Below, in pieces: positions 28,939 through 37,292 of a DNA stretch of 64,000 bases (within the stretch, counting starts at the first letter, position 1; the number at the start of each line of letters is the position of its first letter). The notes beneath the pieces were generated by a model. That model was not told the DNA's origin, searched no databases, and was given only the letters and a program-made list of their open reading frames with translations. Both the position numbers and the translations under genes were made by a program. The stretch is from the NCBI GenBank assembly GCA_947471365.1, contig CANIWQ010000001.1:19390-83389 (forward strand). The letters are read 5' to 3'. This DNA is from Gemmatimonadota bacterium. Lineage in GTDB: Bacteria; Gemmatimonadota; Gemmatimonadetes; Gemmatimonadales; Gemmatimonadaceae.

Positions 28939-29626
28939 GGTTGAGGATCGCGGCCATCACCGCCGCCGTGTCGGAGAGATCTGCAAAGACCGCCGTCGGA
29001 CGGCACGCAGCAAGCGCCGGCACGTCGAACGACCCCGTGGCCACCGCAATCGTGCGTGCGCCAATCGGCTGCGCGCACGCCACATCGCTCGGCGTATCGC
29101 CAATCACGACCACGGCATCGCCCGGCACCGCGCGGCCGAGTCGTGCGCTGGCTCGCGCCTGCGCAATCGCAGGGAGTTCGTGCCGCACTTCGTGATCACT
29201 CCCGAACACGGCCACCTGAAAGCGGCCGATATCGATGCCCACTTGACGCAATTTCTGCTCCGCGCCCAACGCGACATTGCCGGTGAGCAGACCCAGCATC
29301 ACGCCATCGTGCGATTCCACTTCGTCCAGAATGGCTTCCACGCCGGGCAGTATCATCGACTGGTGATCGGCGCCCGCAAGCTCCACGGTGAGTTCCGTCA
29401 AATAGCGGTCGAGCACTTCGTCCATGCGCGCATCGACGTTGGCTTCGGGAATACCCGCGTCCCGCATGGACTCTCGCACAATCTGTCGATCGGTCTTGCC
29501 GTCGTAGCGATAGCCGGGTGCGCCCACCGCGCCATGCACGGCCATCAGGGCGCGCTCCATGGAGCGGCGTCCCGCGCCGCGGGACCAGAGGATCGTGCCG
29601 TCGATGTCGAAGAGCGCGATCTTCAT
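28931..29626 (-). CDS. HAD-superfamily hydrolase (phosphoglycolate phosphatase-like)
   Basis: The protein has 231 residues from the ATG at 29626. A longer open frame reaches back through the transporter gene but is its shadow. All four HAD motifs are visible: DIDGT (Asp7, Asp9), LLTGN, a Lys-lacking but positionally correct region before VFGSDHEVRHE, and VVVIGDTPSDVACA. A C1-type helical cap lies between residues 15 and 80. Members dephosphorylate phosphoglycolate or related small phosphates. Glycolate oxidase genes occur elsewhere in the window, but no link is shown. The ATG overlaps the transporter stop (ATGA). Confidence 0.85.
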   Translation of the reverse strand: MKIALFDIDGTILWSRGAGRRSMERALMAVHGAVGAPGYRYDGKTDRQIVRESMRDAGIPEANVDARMDEVLDRYLTELTVELAGADHQSMILPGVEAILDEVESHDGVMLGLLTGNVALGAEQKLRQVGIDIGRFQVAVFGSDHEVRHELPAIAQARASARLGRAVPGDAVVVIGDTPSDVACAQPIGARTIAVATGSFDVPALAACRPTAVFADLSDTAAVMAAILNHA

Positions 29627-30552
29627 TCGCCGTGTGCCGGTTCGGTGGCGGACGACTGCCGCGTCAGCATCAATCCACCCAGCACCCCCGCCGCGCCGAC
29701 GCCCTGCCAGAGCGTCGGAATTTCCCCAAGCAGCGGCCAACTCACGAGCACCGCCACAATCGGCTGCAGGTTGGAGAACATGGCGGTGCGCGTCGGCCCA
29801 ATCACTCGCACGCCGCGAAACCAAAAGAGATTCGCGACCCCCATGGCGGCGAGCCCGCTGTATAACACCGCCCCCCACGCGAGCGGCCCCACCTGCGACC
29901 ACTGCACGTGCACGATGTCGGGCATGGCGAACATCAGCATGGGAATGGTGCCGCCCACCACCGTCCATGTCGTGATCTGGAGCCCGCTGACGCGCGAGAG
30001 CATCGGCGTCATGAGATGCGTATAGAAGGACCAGCACACCACCGAGACCAGAATGAGCAAATCACCCACGACGCTCGCGTCTTCGCCGTGCGTGGCCGCG
30101 GAGCCAAGAATGACGAACGCAATGCCGGTGATCGAGCACGCGATTCCCATCACCGCGCGCCGCGAAATGCGTTCCACGCCGAGGAGTCGGCCGACGATCG
30201 CAATGATCGCTGGGCTCGACGCCACCACCAGCGACGCGGTACCGGCGCGCGCGCGCGCCAGGCCGAGAATAAAGAACAGTTGATACATGCCGTGGCCGAG
30301 CACGCCGAGCAGCATCAGGCGCCGAATGTCGGCGCGTATGGGATGCGGCTCGCGCGACCAGAACGTCACGGCCAACAGCGCAAGGGCCCCGACGGTCATT
30401 CGAATGCCGTTGTAGGCGAGCGGTGCGAACTGGGTCGTGCCGTACTTGAGCACGGCAAAGTTCACGCCCCACACCACCACCATAATCAGCAGCAAGGCCT
30501 CGGTGACCAGCACCTCGCGCGTTGCGGCATGGGTCTTTGCGTCTGCGTTCAT
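29623..30552 (-). CDS. EamA/DMT-family transporter
   Basis: The 309-residue protein has ten predicted membrane segments in two EamA repeats, beginning LLIMVVVWGVNFAVLKYG. The second repeat contains WSFYTHLMTPML and GPTRTAMFSNLQPIVAVL, a typical end-of-repeat motif. DMT proteins export amino acids or other metabolites; the substrate is unknown. It is the first gene of the five-gene operon. TAGTTT lies exactly 6 nt before the ATG and there is no Shine-Dalgarno, so the operon mRNA may be leaderless. Confidence 0.9.
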   Translation of the reverse strand: MNADAKTHAATREVLVTEALLLIMVVVWGVNFAVLKYGTTQFAPLAYNGIRMTVGALALLAVTFWSREPHPIRADIRRLMLLGVLGHGMYQLFFILGLARARAGTASLVVASSPAIIAIVGRLLGVERISRRAVMGIACSITGIAFVILGSAATHGEDASVVGDLLILVSVVCWSFYTHLMTPMLSRVSGLQITTWTVVGGTIPMLMFAMPDIVHVQWSQVGPLAWGAVLYSGLAAMGVANLFWFRGVRVIGPTRTAMFSNLQPIVAVLVSWPLLGEIPTLWQGVGAAGVLGGLMLTRQSSATEPAHGE

Positions 30553-30558
30553 AATTGA

Positions 30559-30564
30559 AAACTA
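30559..30564 (-). promoter_or_regulatory. Putative -10 TAGTTT of the EamA operon
   Basis: Read on the minus strand, TAGTTT is followed by TCAATT (6 nt) and then the ATG. No -35 match is seen at the usual distance. Confidence 0.4.
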
Positions 30565-30656
30565 ACCTCTCGTGGAACCCCGGAGGACACATCGCGTGCA
30601 GGCGGTCAACCGCCAGGGGGCCGAGCGGGTCGCTGTTGAACCAGGTGCCGTGTTCG

Positions 30657-30662
30657 TACCTT
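30657..30662 (+). promoter_or_regulatory. Putative -10 TACCTT of the gene at 30669
   Basis: TACCTT is followed by TACCGC (6 nt) and then the ATG. A TTGAAC at 30636-30641 is 15 nt upstream and may be the -35. It shares a 116-bp divergent region with the EamA operon. Confidence 0.4.
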
Positions 30663-30668
30663 TACCGC

Positions 30669-31091
30669 ATGCATGTCTCCTTCGCTCTCTTCGCCGACGC
30701 GGCCAACCTCTCGCAGGAAGGCAAACTCAACATCCTCGGCGTGTTCGATGCCCTGTCCATTGGCAGCCTGCCGGCGGTTCACCCGAGGGCGACGCTCGTG
30801 GTGCGCCTGAAGGCCGACGCCGCGGATGCCGGCCTGCACTCCCTGGCGTTCTGCTGGCAGAGCCCCACCGGCGAGGAGATCTGGTCGTCGTCCGGCGAGC
30901 TTGAGGTCGGTACACCGCCGCCCGGGGCCTACGACATCGACATTCCCGTGATCGCGTCGATTGACCTGCCGATTCAGCTGGCCGGCGCGCACACGATGCG
31001 CATTGACCTAGACGGTGAGGCGCGCGCCGAACTCACGCTCCACGTGCGGATCGGCGCCCCGGTCGCGCCGATGCACGGGCTGGTTAGCTAG
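30669..31091 (+). CDS. Conserved uncharacterised protein (FALFADAA... small beta protein)
   Basis: The start is set at the ATG at 30669 (MHVSFALFADAANLSQEGKL), giving 140 residues. The longer open frame from 30555 runs through promoter sequence. The beginning FALFADAANLSQEGKLNILG and the later PTGEEIWSS are typical of a widespread small uncharacterised family (I believe DUF6941). The alternating hydrophobic pattern predicts an all-beta fold. There is no signal or membrane segment. No function is known. The stop overlaps the end of the convergent zinc-ribbon gene by 8 bases. Confidence 0.75.
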   Translation: MHVSFALFADAANLSQEGKLNILGVFDALSIGSLPAVHPRATLVVRLKADAADAGLHSLAFCWQSPTGEEIWSSSGELEVGTPPPGAYDIDIPVIASIDLPIQLAGAHTMRIDLDGEARAELTLHVRIGAPVAPMHGLVS

Positions 31092-31266
31092 CGGAGTCTG
31101 CGAGGCCCGGCGATGCGGTGGACGCGGCCTCGCACGTCGCGCACCGCACCACGCCGCGCAGGTTGCACAGCTGGCAGATGAAGGTGCCGCATTGCTGGCA
31201 CGGATATCCTTCCGACGCCCGTTCTTCCCTGCCGCAGGAGCGGCACGCCATACGGTCGGTGGTCAT
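31084..31266 (-). CDS. Small eight-cysteine zinc-ribbon protein, 60 residues
   Basis: The ATG at 31266 starts a 60-residue protein that lies 7 nt downstream of the NtrC-like gene on the same strand. Four CxxC pairs are present (Cys8/11, 23/26, 31/34, 42/45), enough for two zinc sites. Positions such as CRSC, CQQCGTFICQLC and CATC are spaced like treble-clef or B-box-like ribbons. The longer open frame upstream is the shadow of the regulator gene. It is probably co-transcribed with the regulator and could be a nucleic-acid or protein-binding partner. The function is unknown. Confidence 0.7.
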   Translation of the reverse strand: MTTDRMACRSCGREERASEGYPCQQCGTFICQLCNLRGVVRCATCEAASTASPGLADSAS

Positions 31267-31273
31267 AGAAGCC

Positions 31274-32626
31274 TCAGCGCGGTTTCTCAGAGAGGTCGTA
31301 CTCGCGAATCTTCTTAATGAGAGTCGCGCGGGAAATCCCGAGCTCACGCGCGGCATGCGTGCGATTGTGCTGATGGGCCTTGAGCGTGCGATCAATATGC
31401 GCCCGCTCGACGTCCGACAGTGAACGCGGCACATGGTGCGCGACATCGGCTCCCGTCGCGCCGGCCACTTCGCGCGGCAGCGCTTGCGCTGCGATGTTCG
31501 GCATCCCGCGCGACATGAGCATGGCGCGCTCGAGCACGTTGCGCAGTTCGCGAATATTCCCCGGCCACGCATAGCGCAGCATGGCGTCGAGCGCGTCATC
31601 GGCGAGCTGGACAGGCGCGCCAGGCAGTGTGGGCGACAGTTCGTCGAGCAGATGCGCCGCGAGGTCCACCAGATCCTCGCGTGACCGTGCGCGCAGCGGG
31701 GGCAACGTGAGCGGCATCACCGAGAGACGATAGTACAGGTCCTCGCGGAACCGACCGGCCATGACTTGACCCGCGAGATCCTTGCTGGTGGCGGCAATCA
31801 AGCGAACATTGACCGTGATTTCCGCCGTGCCCCCGTGCCGGCGGAAGCCTTTGCCCTCGAGCACGCGCACGAGCCGGGGCTGTAAGTGCGGATCCAGATC
31901 GCCGATTTCGTCGAGAAACAGCGTGCCGCCGTCGGCAATCTCAAACAACCCCTTCCGCGTCTGGCCGGCGGCGCCATCCGTGCCGCTTTCCACGCCAAAC
32001 AGTTCCGACTCCAGCGACTCGGTCGTGAGCGCCGCACAGTTCACCTGAATGAACGGCTTGGTCGCGCGTGGACTCTGCGCGTGAATCAGCTCAGCGACAC
32101 GCCCCTTGCCCGATCCACTGTCGCCTACGATGAGTGCCGTGGTGCGGTCGCTCGCCGCGAGCAACGCAATCTGCGCGCCGAGATCGCTCATCGCCGCCGA
32201 TGACCCAAACATGATATTGGCCCCGCCACCACGCCGCTCACTCAGATAGCGGTTCATGCGACGGAGCACCGCCTTTTCAAGCGCGCGCTCAGACGCCACC
32301 GCGAGGTGGCTGAGATCGACCGGCTTGGTAAGGAAGTTCTCCGCGCCCTTGTGGAGCGCGTCGACGGCCATCTGCACATCGCCGTACGCCGTCACCATAA
32401 TCACCACGGGATTGTCGTCGCGAATCTTGGCGAGAACATCGAACCCGGTCATGTCCGGAAGCCGCACATCGAGCAGCACGAGGTCGGGACGCACGCGCCG
32501 GTAGGCTTCGATGCCGTCCGCGCCCGTGTGCGCCACCGTGACGACGTGGCTACCGTCGTGACGGAAGAACATTGCGAAGGCCGTCGCAATGGCGACTTCG
32601 TCGTCGATGATGAGAATACTGGCCAT
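31274..32626 (-). CDS. NtrC-family response regulator with replaced GAFTGA loop
   Basis: The protein has 450 residues from the ATG at 32626 (MASILIIDDEVAIATAF). It has a receiver domain (residues 3-120, Asp53 phospho-acceptor, Lys101), an AAA+ domain with Walker A GDSGSGKG (168-175) and Walker B TLFLDEIGDL (about 235-244), and a Fis-type helix-turn-helix (NRTHAARELGISRATLIKKI). The sigma-54-contacting loop, normally GAFTGA, reads GTDGAA at about 215-220. The key Phe and Thr are therefore missing, so normal sigma-54 activation is doubtful. It may regulate another sigma form or act as a repressor, as TyrR-like members do. No sensor kinase is adjacent. The small zinc-ribbon gene follows immediately. 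Confidence 0.88.
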   Translation of the reverse strand: MASILIIDDEVAIATAFAMFFRHDGSHVVTVAHTGADGIEAYRRVRPDLVLLDVRLPDMTGFDVLAKIRDDNPVVIMVTAYGDVQMAVDALHKGAENFLTKPVDLSHLAVASERALEKAVLRRMNRYLSERRGGGANIMFGSSAAMSDLGAQIALLAASDRTTALIVGDSGSGKGRVAELIHAQSPRATKPFIQVNCAALTTESLESELFGVESGTDGAAGQTRKGLFEIADGGTLFLDEIGDLDPHLQPRLVRVLEGKGFRRHGGTAEITVNVRLIAATSKDLAGQVMAGRFREDLYYRLSVMPLTLPPLRARSREDLVDLAAHLLDELSPTLPGAPVQLADDALDAMLRYAWPGNIRELRNVLERAMLMSRGMPNIAAQALPREVAGATGADVAHHVPRSLSDVERAHIDRTLKAHQHNRTHAARELGISRATLIKKIREYDLSEKPR

Positions 32627-32723
32627 GGGCGACCACTTCCCGGTTGTTACGTGATTTCGACGTCTAACCAACTATAACAAGTTGAAAATGGGTGCGCGAT
32701 GCGCCGACGCAATCCCCAACCGG

Positions 32724-35700
32724 TCAGAAACGCCAGATCCGGAACAGGTCAAAGCCGTATTGCCGCGGCGTCGGCGCAAAACCGCGCGCATTCGCCTCAG
32801 GCGTGCAGAGGACGGCCTTGGTCGGCGGATCCATACCGGCCGACAGCGTGACCGACGGACTCAGCCGATAATCGAACTTGAGCCCGATGGCGTCGGCGAA
32901 CGTGAGCGGGTCGCTCGAGCCGGCCGTGCCGCCCACGAGCTGCCCCACTTGGCACAGCCCGGCGTCGAGCCGCACAAAGGCTTTATCGCTGAGCTGCTTC
33001 GCGCAGTTGAACCGTGTGCCGGAGAGGATGTTGCTGCCCACGCTCCGAATGCCGCCCTGATAGGCGTCGAGTCCAGCCGCGCTGAGCTGCGCGTCATCGC
33101 AGATGCTCCCGGTGGCTTTGGCGCCGAGTTGGCTGAACAGCGAACTCGACAGCACACGCGCCGCCGTGGAGGTGTAGTCGCCGCCACGCGCGCCGATTTC
33201 GTTGCTGGGCCCGCCGGTCACGAGGTAGCTCACAAGGTCGCCGTTTGTCACCCGTAACGAGTCGGGGCTCGACAACTCCGCCTGGGGCGCGCGGAGCGTC
33301 CCCCCGAGATGGACCCGAACCCGCACGTCGGGGCGCGCCACCACACTACTGAACTGACGCACCGTGTGGAGCGCGTTGATGCTCATCGTCGCACTCCGGA
33401 AATCGGGATCGCCAAACCAGCGCAACTCCCCGCTCTCCACGTCAAACGGCCGCTGCACTGGGCCGAGGTTGAGACGATAGGTGCCGCGCACGGTCTGCAG
33501 CGATCCGTCGAGCGCAAAGTCCGCGGGTACGCCGCGCTCACCACGACTCCGCGTGATATTCACGCGGCCACCGAGATTGATGTTCGCCTCTTCTGACCGC
33601 AGCCACACGTCGCGCCCCATCTGCACCTGTACGTTGCGCATCGTGAGCCCATTCAGATAATCGCTCGGCGGCGCCGGAAAGAGTCGGCGGTTGTCGAAGG
33701 CCGACGTGTCCACCACGTGCAGGAACTCGGGGTCATCGAGCGAAATCACCTGTTTCTGCGCGAGCTCCGGCACGGGAATCACGCCGTGGTCCACCGTCAA
33801 GCCCCCGCTGAGCGTCGAGGCGCGGCGGGCGCCCTGCAGTCGCAGCTCACCGGAAAGATCGAGCTCCGCAACATCCGGCCGCGCCAGCACGGTGAAGGTC
33901 GTGGTGCTCAGGTTGAGGTCGAACGTCGGGTTCTCGACATCGAGCAACCCAATCCATCCGCCGAGGCGTGCCGACCCCGTGCGACTTGGATTACTGCGAG
34001 CCGACAGTCCACGGAGCGCGATGCTGTCCCCAAGGAACGCGATGTCGGCTTCCACGTCCTTGAATGTGACGTCACCGAGCGACGTGAACCGCAGACTGCC
34101 GTCGTGAATGCGCAGGGCGCCATTGGCCCGTGGATGCTTCCACGTGCCGCGCACGTCGATGTCGGCCACGATGGTGCCGGTCGCATCAGCGATGCTGCGC
34201 GAGAACGACTCGAGTAGCACGAGCCCGCCGCTGTCGGCTCGTACGCGGGCCGACAGCGGCTCTTCCAGCAACCGCGCACCCGTCGCACTCAACGACAGAT
34301 CCACGGGGAGCGACGCCTCGGCACGCAACGCCACGGCGCCGGCACGGGCCACCTGCAGCGACGTGGTGAGTCGACGATCCGAGTAGCGACCTTCGGCGGT
34401 CACCGATTCCAACCGTAGGCTCCCCAGCGTGGCCTTGGTCATCGTGCCTGTAAAACGAAGGTCTGGCCGCGACCGTGTGCCGCGCACATCGCCGCGCAAC
34501 GTCACCACACCACCGAACGGCGCGTCCGCTTGGAGCAATTCGCCGAGATCGGCCAGCGGTACGGAATCCACGCGCACATCAAACAACACCGCCGAATCCG
34601 CGCGCGCACTGCCGCGTAGCGCAATGAATCCGCCGTTCGCGCCAGCGAGCGCCAGTGTGTCGACCACGAACCCGCCCTCCGAAAACCGGAACGCCGCCGT
34701 GCGCTGGAGCGCCCAGGCGTTTCCGGAGGTGCGCACCGTGAGGGTGTCCACCACAATGTCTGTGGTGTCGCCCGTGCGCCGCACGACCGCCTGCACTTGC
34801 GCACGGACGCTGTCTGGCGTGACGGCAGCGAGCGCCCACGTGGTGCGCTGATCAACCGTGAGGCCAGCGTTCGCCGTGACGCGCGCGAAGGAGAGCCCGC
34901 CGGCGCGCAGCGTATCGAGCACGAGCGAGAGGGTGCCTGTGGCGGAATCTGGAAATCCGACCGCCCGCACAGAGGCGTTGAGCGCCCGCGTGCTCGTTGA
35001 CCCAAGACGGAGTGTGGCGCCCTCGACCGCGGCCAGCACGCCAAAGCGAGCGAGGCCGCCGCGGATGGTGCCGGTCACCCGCACCGATCCGGCGAGTGAA
35101 TCCGAGAGCGGGACCGCCGTATCGGCCGCCCGCGCGAACGAACCCGCCGCGAGATATCGGCGCAATCCGCCGAGCGAATCCACGACCGCCGCAAACTGCA
35201 GATCGCCGCGCTGTGTACTGGTGAGACCAAACGCCCCACGCGCGGTCAGCAGTCCCGCCGCCGACTCTACCCGCAACGAATCCACCCGCGCCACGCCGCC
35301 CTCAAACCGAAGCGCCGCGCGACCGGCATAAATACGTACGCTGTCTACCAGCGAGCGATCGGCAAACAGCTGTGCCGACCCAAACAGGTTGGCGAGCGAA
35401 TCCCCCTCAAGCCGCACCGTAAAGCGTCCGTTGAAATCCGTGCGCGGGACGGACGGATTCCCGAGCGCCTCCTGAAAATCGAAGTCGCCAAGCGCACCGC
35501 GAATGACCGCCGCACGCCCTGGCGACTCCGCGTCGAACTGGCCGTCAAACTGCAATCGACCGAAGGTGCCCACCAGGTCCGCAGAGAGCGCGAGATCGGC
35601 CGTCGTGCCATTGAGCCGCAGCGGCCCGTTCATCGTGCCCCGCAATGGCACCGCCGGATAGGAGCGCGCGAACGCGCTCACGTTGAGCGGCAGCGCGGCG

Positions 35701-37289
35701 GCCTCCAACTCAAACGCCATGCGCGCGCCGCCAAACGAGAGCCGGGCCGTGCCCTTGAGGCGCGACACCGTCGCCGTATCGCTGTCGGAATGTGTGACGT
35801 CTGCATCGCGCACGCGCACGTCGTTCCAGAGCGAGTCGAGGGTCCCTCGGCCCGCAATCACGCCCGCAAGTTTCGGAAAATCAGGATTCAAGAACTGCGC
35901 CGTGCGCAAATCAAACTGCCCGAGTTCCACCTGCATGCCGTGGAACTTCGCGCGACTCACCGAGAGAATATCCACTTCACCGCGCAGCACCGCGCGCGTT
36001 ATCGCACCGGGGACGTTCGCATCGGCAAAGGCCAGCCGAGCGTCGTCCACCTGAAAATGGTTCACCGGGCCACCGCGGCCCTTGAGTGTTCCCGTAAAGG
36101 TGCCGCGCCATGGTTGCGGAAAGGGTCCGCCGTTCAGTGTTTCGAGAAAGCGGAAATCCAACGGCGTGAGTTGCAGATCCACGTCTTTCACAATCAGCAC
36201 GGGGGCGCCAACGCCATAGGTCATCGCCCCGCGCAAACGCGACGACGCCGTGCGCATATCCATGTTCGTGATGACGTAGTCTACGACGTGTGGATTGGCC
36301 TCACTCACAATGCGCAGATCCATTGCGCCCACGCCCGTCGCCGGCAGCGTCGAGTGAATCCAGTGCAGATCTTCGAGCCCGGTGGAATCGCTGTGGATGT
36401 TGAAGTCGTAGCGAATGGGGCGGCCGTCTGCCCAGTCGAGCCGACCGCGTCCGCGCCCCGTGGAGTGCGGGAGTTCAAAGCCCGTGAAGTTGGCCCAGAT
36501 CGTGTCACCCACCCAACGCACGTCCCCGCGCATGTTGCGAAACGCAAAGGGCGGCAGGTGCTCCACGATGTCCATCCGCGCAATCTCAAAGACACGACCC
36601 GTGCTATCCGGCTCGCGAAATCGCGCGCGGTTGAGCGTGAGATTCCAATCCGTCCAGTGCCACGACCGCTGGAAGCCCGCCGTGCCCTTGACCGTCACGC
36701 GTCGGATTTCGTGCGCCGGAAGCGCGAGATTCTTGACGATCGCGCTGTCGCGTCGCGCGCCAGCGAGCGTGTCGTCCGGCGCCCACGGCAGCGTGAGCTG
36801 AAAGTGTGCGTCGCGGATGTGCACATTATTGAAGACCACGAGCGCCCCAAACGTGCCGCGACGCGGGCGCTCCGCTGGCGTCTGCGGCTGCGGCGGAAAC
36901 ACCTTGTGCATGTTCCACCGGTCGTCGTTTTCTCGCCGCATCACCACGAACGGATGCTCCACGTTCACCGAGCGCACGATGATGCGGCCGTCGAGTACGT
37001 CGCGCGGATCGTAGGTCAGGCGAATGCGCCCCGATCGTACGAACACCGAATCATCGGGGTCGGTAATCTGGAGCGAGTCGATGGTGAGATCGGTGAGAAA
37101 GGAACCCGACAACCGCCCCAGATGCAGCCGTCCGTGCATGCCGCGCGCGAGTTGCCGCGACAGCTGCACGCGAATCCAGTCACGCCCACCTTCGCTCTGC
37201 GTGGCCGTCACGAGCGCGCCCACCACGCCCACGCCGATCACGATCATCAGCAAGGCGCTCACGAGAACGACGAGTCGGCGTCTGACCAT
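32724..37289 (-). CDS. tamB: TamB/YhdP-class AsmA-like translocation and assembly protein
   Basis: The 1521-residue protein has an N-terminal membrane anchor (LVVLVSALLMIVIGVGVVGA). A long run of repeated beta strands forms the hydrophobic groove typical of bridge-like lipid transporters. The C-terminal TamB (DUF490) domain contains SGELRWFGDP, FALDGSLQTVRGTYRLN and RAPQAELSSPDSLRVTNGDL-type sequence. TamB spans the periplasm and helps move phospholipids and outer-membrane proteins with TamA. It begins 3 nt after the Omp85-family gene, so the two form a TamA-TamB pair as in other diderms. Length is somewhat above the Escherichia protein. Confidence 0.88.
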   Translation of the reverse strand: MVRRRLVVLVSALLMIVIGVGVVGALVTATQSEGGRDWIRVQLSRQLARGMHGRLHLGRLSGSFLTDLTIDSLQITDPDDSVFVRSGRIRLTYDPRDVLDGRIIVRSVNVEHPFVVMRRENDDRWNMHKVFPPQPQTPAERPRRGTFGALVVFNNVHIRDAHFQLTLPWAPDDTLAGARRDSAIVKNLALPAHEIRRVTVKGTAGFQRSWHWTDWNLTLNRARFREPDSTGRVFEIARMDIVEHLPPFAFRNMRGDVRWVGDTIWANFTGFELPHSTGRGRGRLDWADGRPIRYDFNIHSDSTGLEDLHWIHSTLPATGVGAMDLRIVSEANPHVVDYVITNMDMRTASSRLRGAMTYGVGAPVLIVKDVDLQLTPLDFRFLETLNGGPFPQPWRGTFTGTLKGRGGPVNHFQVDDARLAFADANVPGAITRAVLRGEVDILSVSRAKFHGMQVELGQFDLRTAQFLNPDFPKLAGVIAGRGTLDSLWNDVRVRDADVTHSDSDTATVSRLKGTARLSFGGARMAFELEAAALPLNVSAFARSYPAVPLRGTMNGPLRLNGTTADLALSADLVGTFGRLQFDGQFDAESPGRAAVIRGALGDFDFQEALGNPSVPRTDFNGRFTVRLEGDSLANLFGSAQLFADRSLVDSVRIYAGRAALRFEGGVARVDSLRVESAAGLLTARGAFGLTSTQRGDLQFAAVVDSLGGLRRYLAAGSFARAADTAVPLSDSLAGSVRVTGTIRGGLARFGVLAAVEGATLRLGSTSTRALNASVRAVGFPDSATGTLSLVLDTLRAGGLSFARVTANAGLTVDQRTTWALAAVTPDSVRAQVQAVVRRTGDTTDIVVDTLTVRTSGNAWALQRTAAFRFSEGGFVVDTLALAGANGGFIALRGSARADSAVLFDVRVDSVPLADLGELLQADAPFGGVVTLRGDVRGTRSRPDLRFTGTMTKATLGSLRLESVTAEGRYSDRRLTTSLQVARAGAVALRAEASLPVDLSLSATGARLLEEPLSARVRADSGGLVLLESFSRSIADATGTIVADIDVRGTWKHPRANGALRIHDGSLRFTSLGDVTFKDVEADIAFLGDSIALRGLSARSNPSRTGSARLGGWIGLLDVENPTFDLNLSTTTFTVLARPDVAELDLSGELRLQGARRASTLSGGLTVDHGVIPVPELAQKQVISLDDPEFLHVVDTSAFDNRRLFPAPPSDYLNGLTMRNVQVQMGRDVWLRSEEANINLGGRVNITRSRGERGVPADFALDGSLQTVRGTYRLNLGPVQRPFDVESGELRWFGDPDFRSATMSINALHTVRQFSSVVARPDVRVRVHLGGTLRAPQAELSSPDSLRVTNGDLVSYLVTGGPSNEIGARGGDYTSTAARVLSSSLFSQLGAKATGSICDDAQLSAAGLDAYQGGIRSVGSNILSGTRFNCAKQLSDKAFVRLDAGLCQVGQLVGGTAGSSDPLTFADAIGLKFDYRLSPSVTLSAGMDPPTKAVLCTPEANARGFAPTPRQYGFDLFRIWRF

Positions 37290-37292
37290 CGT

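Noticed and set aside
30555..30668. N-terminal extension of the conserved small protein to 30555
   Set aside because: The extension covers the divergent promoter region, and the family-like start is the Met at 30669.
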